Positions 61,308 through 64,000 of a stretch of 64,000 bases of DNA are shown here, piece after piece. The notes below the pieces were generated by a model. That model had not been told where the DNA came from, did not search any database, and saw nothing but the letters and a program-made list of their open reading frames with translations. The translations under genes and the position numbers were made by a program. Source of the DNA: RUG14871 sp045539425 (GTDB taxonomy: Bacteria; Bacillota_I; Bacilli_A; Erysipelotrichales; Erysipelotrichaceae); contig JAZQFH010000040.1 of the NCBI GenBank assembly GCA_045539425.1, forward strand, positions 21,422 to 85,421. The letters are read 5' to 3'. Numbering within the stretch: the first letter of the stretch is position 1; every line of letters starts with the position of its first letter.

Positions 61308-62873
61308 CTATTCCTTCACTCCGCTGACAACGCTGTAAAGCTGTTTCAGCTGCTCGTCTGTCCAGAGAATCTGATGGGTGCCGTCCCCGCTTTCGGCAAT
61401 GACGTTTTTCCCGTCCGTTTCAGAGATGACCATGATGTGCCCGCTGACAAAGCTTCCCTTATATCCGTTCTTCTCTGCATCCGTCAGTTCAAAGTCCCCG
61501 TCATAGACACCGTCGTTCAGCGAACCGCGTACGGTGTAGCTCTGAACATCATTGGAATCAAAGACACCCTTCCGGACCGTCAGATGTTCTTCAAATTCAC
61601 CCTGCGGCAGGTCATTCTGCCAGTCTGCAGTATAGTAATCTTCCCTGGTTTCATAGGTATACCGGTTAAAGATATAGGAAAGAACACTGCCTCTTCCTTC
61701 TCTCACTCCGTCTTTAACACTTCCGTAATAAAGGAGCCAGTACTCCTGCTGATAGTCCTCTAGACCATAGCGGTAGAAGGCAATCTGCGGAGCTTTTCTC
61801 CGCTTCACATCAAAGATCAGCGGATAGGAAATCTCCAGCTGGTTCTCCTTCGCAAAAGCATCATTTTCATTCAGCTGAATCTGAATATTCTTTAATTCCG
61901 TCAGTGCATCCTCATATTGTCCGCCATCCAGCAGTTTCGCAATCGTATTTGCACTCTCTTCCAGCTCGCGGCTGTTCTCCCGGTAATGGTAGATACTGTT
62001 CAGATCATCGATTGCCCTGTCAACATGATACCCCTTGATTTTGGCATTCTCCAAAATGGCATCCACTTCCGCTTTCGCTTCCGGGGAGTACTCCGTATCC
62101 CGTGCCAGTGCATTCGCCCATGTCACATAGTCACCGACAATAAGCGTATCGTATTCCATTGCCTTATCCGGAAAGACGCCGATGGCCGCTTCGTAGATCT
62201 CGATGGCCTTTTCATAATCGCTCTTTCCTTCATATTCCTTCGCCCAACTGTCATAGACTCCCTTGACTTCTTCCCGGAGATCTTCGCCGGTTTCATTATA
62301 CTTTTCCGCCTCCGCATAATACTTCAGCGCTTCTTCATACCGTAAAGCTTCCGTTTCTTCCCGGGCATGTGTCAAAGCCCGGCCGTAAAGCGTTCCCGGA
62401 GAGGTTTCATAGAAAAACGCGATCAAAGATGCCGTCGCCAACACCAGCAGCAGAATACCGGCAAGCATCATGCGGGAGAAGGATCTGCCGCTCTTTTTCG
62501 TAACGGGAGCAGGCGGCGTTTCCGCTTTCTTCTCTTCTTCCGCTAAATGATCTTCGCTCTCGACTTCCTCTTTTTCTGTCTGAGCGTCTTCATTTTCTTC
62601 CGGCAAATCTTCTTCGCTGACTGCTTCTTCCTCTGTCGGAGTTTCTTCTTCCCCAGCGCTCTCTTCGACTAATTCCCCGTTGTCTGGCTCTTCTAGAGGC
62701 AGGACAATTTCTTCTTCTGCTGTTTCCGGGATTTCCTTTTCTTCCGGATTCTCTTTCAGAGGAACCTCTGATTCTTTTTTTGGTTCATTTTGATCTGACG
62801 AAAAAACATATCCGCAATGCGGACAGCACGCTTCCTTTTCATCGAATTCTTTTCCGCACATTTCGCAAATCAT
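61308..62873 (-). CDS. Zinc-ribbon, membrane-anchored TPR-like protein of unknown function
   Basis: The roughly 521-residue product starts at the ATG after AGAAGG. Order: zinc ribbon CEMCG ... CPHCG (about 3-20), a highly acidic low-complexity stretch (about 25-125), one membrane helix (MLAGILLLVLATASLIAFF), then alpha-helical repeats (ALKYYAEAEKYNETGEDL, AIEIYEAAIGVFPDKA) that look like TPRs, and a C-terminal beta-rich region with SVKDGVREGRGSV, reminiscent of MORN repeats. Cytosolic zinc ribbon and outside TPR/MORN parts would be joined across the membrane. Function unknown. Confidence 0.72.
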   Translation of the reverse strand: MICEMCGKEFDEKEACCPHCGYVFSSDQNEPKKESEVPLKENPEEKEIPETAEEEIVLPLEEPDNGELVEESAGEEETPTEEEAVSEEDLPEENEDAQTEKEEVESEDHLAEEEKKAETPPAPVTKKSGRSFSRMMLAGILLLVLATASLIAFFYETSPGTLYGRALTHAREETEALRYEEALKYYAEAEKYNETGEDLREEVKGVYDSWAKEYEGKSDYEKAIEIYEAAIGVFPDKAMEYDTLIVGDYVTWANALARDTEYSPEAKAEVDAILENAKIKGYHVDRAIDDLNSIYHYRENSRELEESANTIAKLLDGGQYEDALTELKNIQIQLNENDAFAKENQLEISYPLIFDVKRRKAPQIAFYRYGLEDYQQEYWLLYYGSVKDGVREGRGSVLSYIFNRYTYETREDYYTADWQNDLPQGEFEEHLTVRKGVFDSNDVQSYTVRGSLNDGVYDGDFELTDAEKNGYKGSFVSGHIMVISETDGKNVIAESGDGTHQILWTDEQLKQLYSVVSGVKE

Positions 62874-62900
62874 GACTTGCCTTCTTCTTACTTCAACCAC

Positions 62901-62906
62901 ATTATA
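62901..62906 (-). promoter_or_regulatory. -10 box for the zinc-ribbon protein operon
   Basis: A perfect TATAAT on the minus strand lies 27 nt upstream of the start codon. No clear -35. Confidence 0.5.
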
Positions 62907-62989
62907 GTAAAAAGCTTACCTTCGCGCAAATTAACGCTCAAATTCCGGCGTTTTCCGTCGTTTTTCTTCCCCTTTTCCCCACTTTCCCC

Positions 62990-62995
62990 TATAAT
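62990..62995 (+). promoter_or_regulatory. -10 box for the HAD phosphatase gene
   Basis: A perfect TATAAT on the plus strand lies 31 nt upstream of the start codon. The -35 is weak. Confidence 0.5.
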
Positions 62996-63026
62996 TAGTA
63001 CTGTTGGGAATTTTGAGGTGGTAAAG

Positions 63027-63869
63027 ATGATTTCAAAGATTACTGCCCTGGCGGCAGACGTAGATATGACACTGGCTTTTAAAGGAGAGGACATTCCTCC
63101 CATCGTCCGCGAAGCCTTTGTAAAACTTCATGACAGAGGAGTGAAACTCGGACTGGCAACGGGAAGAGAAGTTACGGACAAATTAAAAGCACAGGCACGG
63201 ATGTGGAGTCTTCCGTTTGATTTCGATTTTCTGATTGGGATGAACGGCGGCATGCTGTACGATCTTGAGGATGATTCCCTCTGGAGCATGGAGCCGCTTA
63301 CGACGGATAAGATGAAAGAGATCATGAACTACATGATGCCTTTAGTCGATAAATACCGGATTTCCGTCAATGCGGAGGGATTGAAAAACAATAACGCCAT
63401 GAACATTCAGGGTGAACTCTTGGAAGCAGCCAAGCGTCACGGCTTCCCGTTTGAGGATAAGACCGGGGATGTGGACGGCTTCTGTAATACCCCGGCATTC
63501 AAGATTCTTTTCCGTACGGAAGAAGAACATGAAGCAGAGGTCAGGCAGTATTTTCTGGAACGTTTCGGGGACGAATATCAGATGATCGGTACCTTCCCGG
63601 GAACGGTGGAAGCGATGCAGAAAGGCATCAGCAAGGGAGAAGGACTTCTCCGCTACGCCGCCAAGCATCAGATCCCGATTGAAGAGATCATCGCCTTCGG
63701 AGATAACGAGAATGACAACTCCCTTCTGATTGAAGCCGGATGGGGTGTCTGCGTCAAAGGCGGAGCACAGAGCACGGTGGACGCAGCGGATGCCGTTACG
63801 GAATATACCTGTGCGGAAGGCGGTGTCGGTCATTACCTCTTTGACCACTATCTGAATCAAATCGAGTAG
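63027..63869 (+). CDS. Cof-type HAD-superfamily phosphatase
   Basis: The 280-residue product starts at the ATG after GAGGTGG (the frame is open 70 codons further upstream without domain content). Motif I is ADVDMTL with both Asp residues but Met in place of the usual Gly. Motif II is LATGRE, the motif III Lys is in KGISKGEGL, and motif IV is FGDNENDNSLL. Cof-type enzymes dephosphorylate sugar phosphates and cofactors such as FMN or PLP. The stop codon abuts the predicted 3' end of a group II intron on the other strand. Confidence 0.9.
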   Translation: MISKITALAADVDMTLAFKGEDIPPIVREAFVKLHDRGVKLGLATGREVTDKLKAQARMWSLPFDFDFLIGMNGGMLYDLEDDSLWSMEPLTTDKMKEIMNYMMPLVDKYRISVNAEGLKNNNAMNIQGELLEAAKRHGFPFEDKTGDVDGFCNTPAFKILFRTEEEHEAEVRQYFLERFGDEYQMIGTFPGTVEAMQKGISKGEGLLRYAAKHQIPIEEIIAFGDNENDNSLLIEAGWGVCVKGGAQSTVDAADAVTEYTCAEGGVGHYLFDHYLNQIE

Positions 63870-64000
63870 GAGGAAATAAATAGGTTTCCTCCTATTTATT
63901 TCCGACCTCTCACACCACCGTACGTACCGTTCGGTATACGGCGGTTCGAAATTCAATAACTATGTACGAACTGATAGTGGTCTGCTAATGAAAGCAGACC
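63870..64000 (-). mobile_element. 3' end of a group IIC intron (end of domain IV, domain V, domain VI)
   Basis: Read on the minus strand, 63947 to 63913 gives a domain V hairpin beginning GAACCGCCGTATACCGAACG. It has the CGC-type catalytic triad and the GTGGTGTGAGAGG continuation typical of bacterial class C introns. Domain VI follows as a 13-bp perfect stem (63891-63903 / 63872-63884) with a 6-nt loop. Upstream, GGTCTGC-N8-GCAGACC (63979-64000) is probably part of domain IV. The reverse transcriptase gene would lie beyond the right edge. The 3' splice boundary is near the HAD gene stop codon and was not fixed exactly. Confidence 0.75.

Noticed and set aside
63342..63956. A 204-codon minus-strand frame through the HAD gene and the right edge.
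   Set aside because: It runs antisense through a well-supported HAD gene and begins in group II intron domain V sequence. No domain is visible.

Overview
This window reads as a chromosomal segment of a strictly or mainly anaerobic low-to-moderate GC Bacillota. The features that point there are strong purine-rich ribosome binding sites, an anaerobic NrdD/NrdG ribonucleotide reductase, a LytTR/GHKL two-component pair, a YolD/UmuC pair, and very large secreted proteins ending in three S-layer homology (SLH) modules of one distinctive subtype (core motif NTTYKAILWAY). I would guess the Erysipelotrichales, with moderate confidence. No rRNA, tRNA or CRISPR array was seen.

Layout. 0-3.7 kb: the start of a lipoprotein gene, a stand-alone left-handed beta-helix protein, an AgrC/AgrA-like two-component pair, and a NusG paralogue resembling LoaP. 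3.9-24.4 kb: four secreted SLH-anchored surface proteins, all on the minus strand. They are a transglutaminase-like protein broken by a 496-bp tandem duplication, two subtilisin-like (S8) proteases of about 2,560 and 2,020 residues, and an 1,190-residue repeat protein. 24.7-48.0 kb: a 23-kb minus-strand locus for a cell-surface polysaccharide (Wzx, Wzy-like, two initiating sugar-phosphate transferase genes, several glycosyltransferases, UDP-GlcNAc 2-epimerase, TagA-like, TagB/F-like, TagD-like, two LicD, a Stealth phosphotransferase and a pyruvyltransferase), with a small SLH protein inside it. 48.1-50.8 kb: nrdG and nrdD. 51.1-53.5 kb: a plus-strand GtrB/GtrC-like glucosylation pair. 53.7-56.4 kb: tldD and tldE. 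56.4-62.9 kb: M32 carboxypeptidase, YolD, a Y-family polymerase, a zinc-motif membrane protein, a VanX-type dipeptidase and a zinc-ribbon/TPR-like protein. 63.0-63.9 kb: a Cof-type HAD phosphatase. The right edge carries the 3' end (domains V and VI) of a group IIC intron on the minus strand.

How the parts may work together. In well-studied Gram-positive bacteria, SLH trimers bind secondary cell-wall polysaccharide that contains ManNAc and is pyruvylated by CsaB-type enzymes. This locus encodes a UDP-ManNAc-forming epimerase, a TagA-type ManNAc transferase and a polysaccharide pyruvyltransferase, and it lies beside four large SLH proteins with a fifth inside it. The simplest reading is that the window holds both a cell-wall anchor polymer and its protein clients. 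That link is inference. The polymer is probably rich in phosphodiesters, because TagF-like, Stealth and LicD families are all present. The locus is cut into four apparent transcription units by intrinsic terminators, and a LoaP-like antiterminator gene lies 21 kb away. The two proteases each carry both dockerin-like and cohesin-like modules, which may allow docking between surface proteins.
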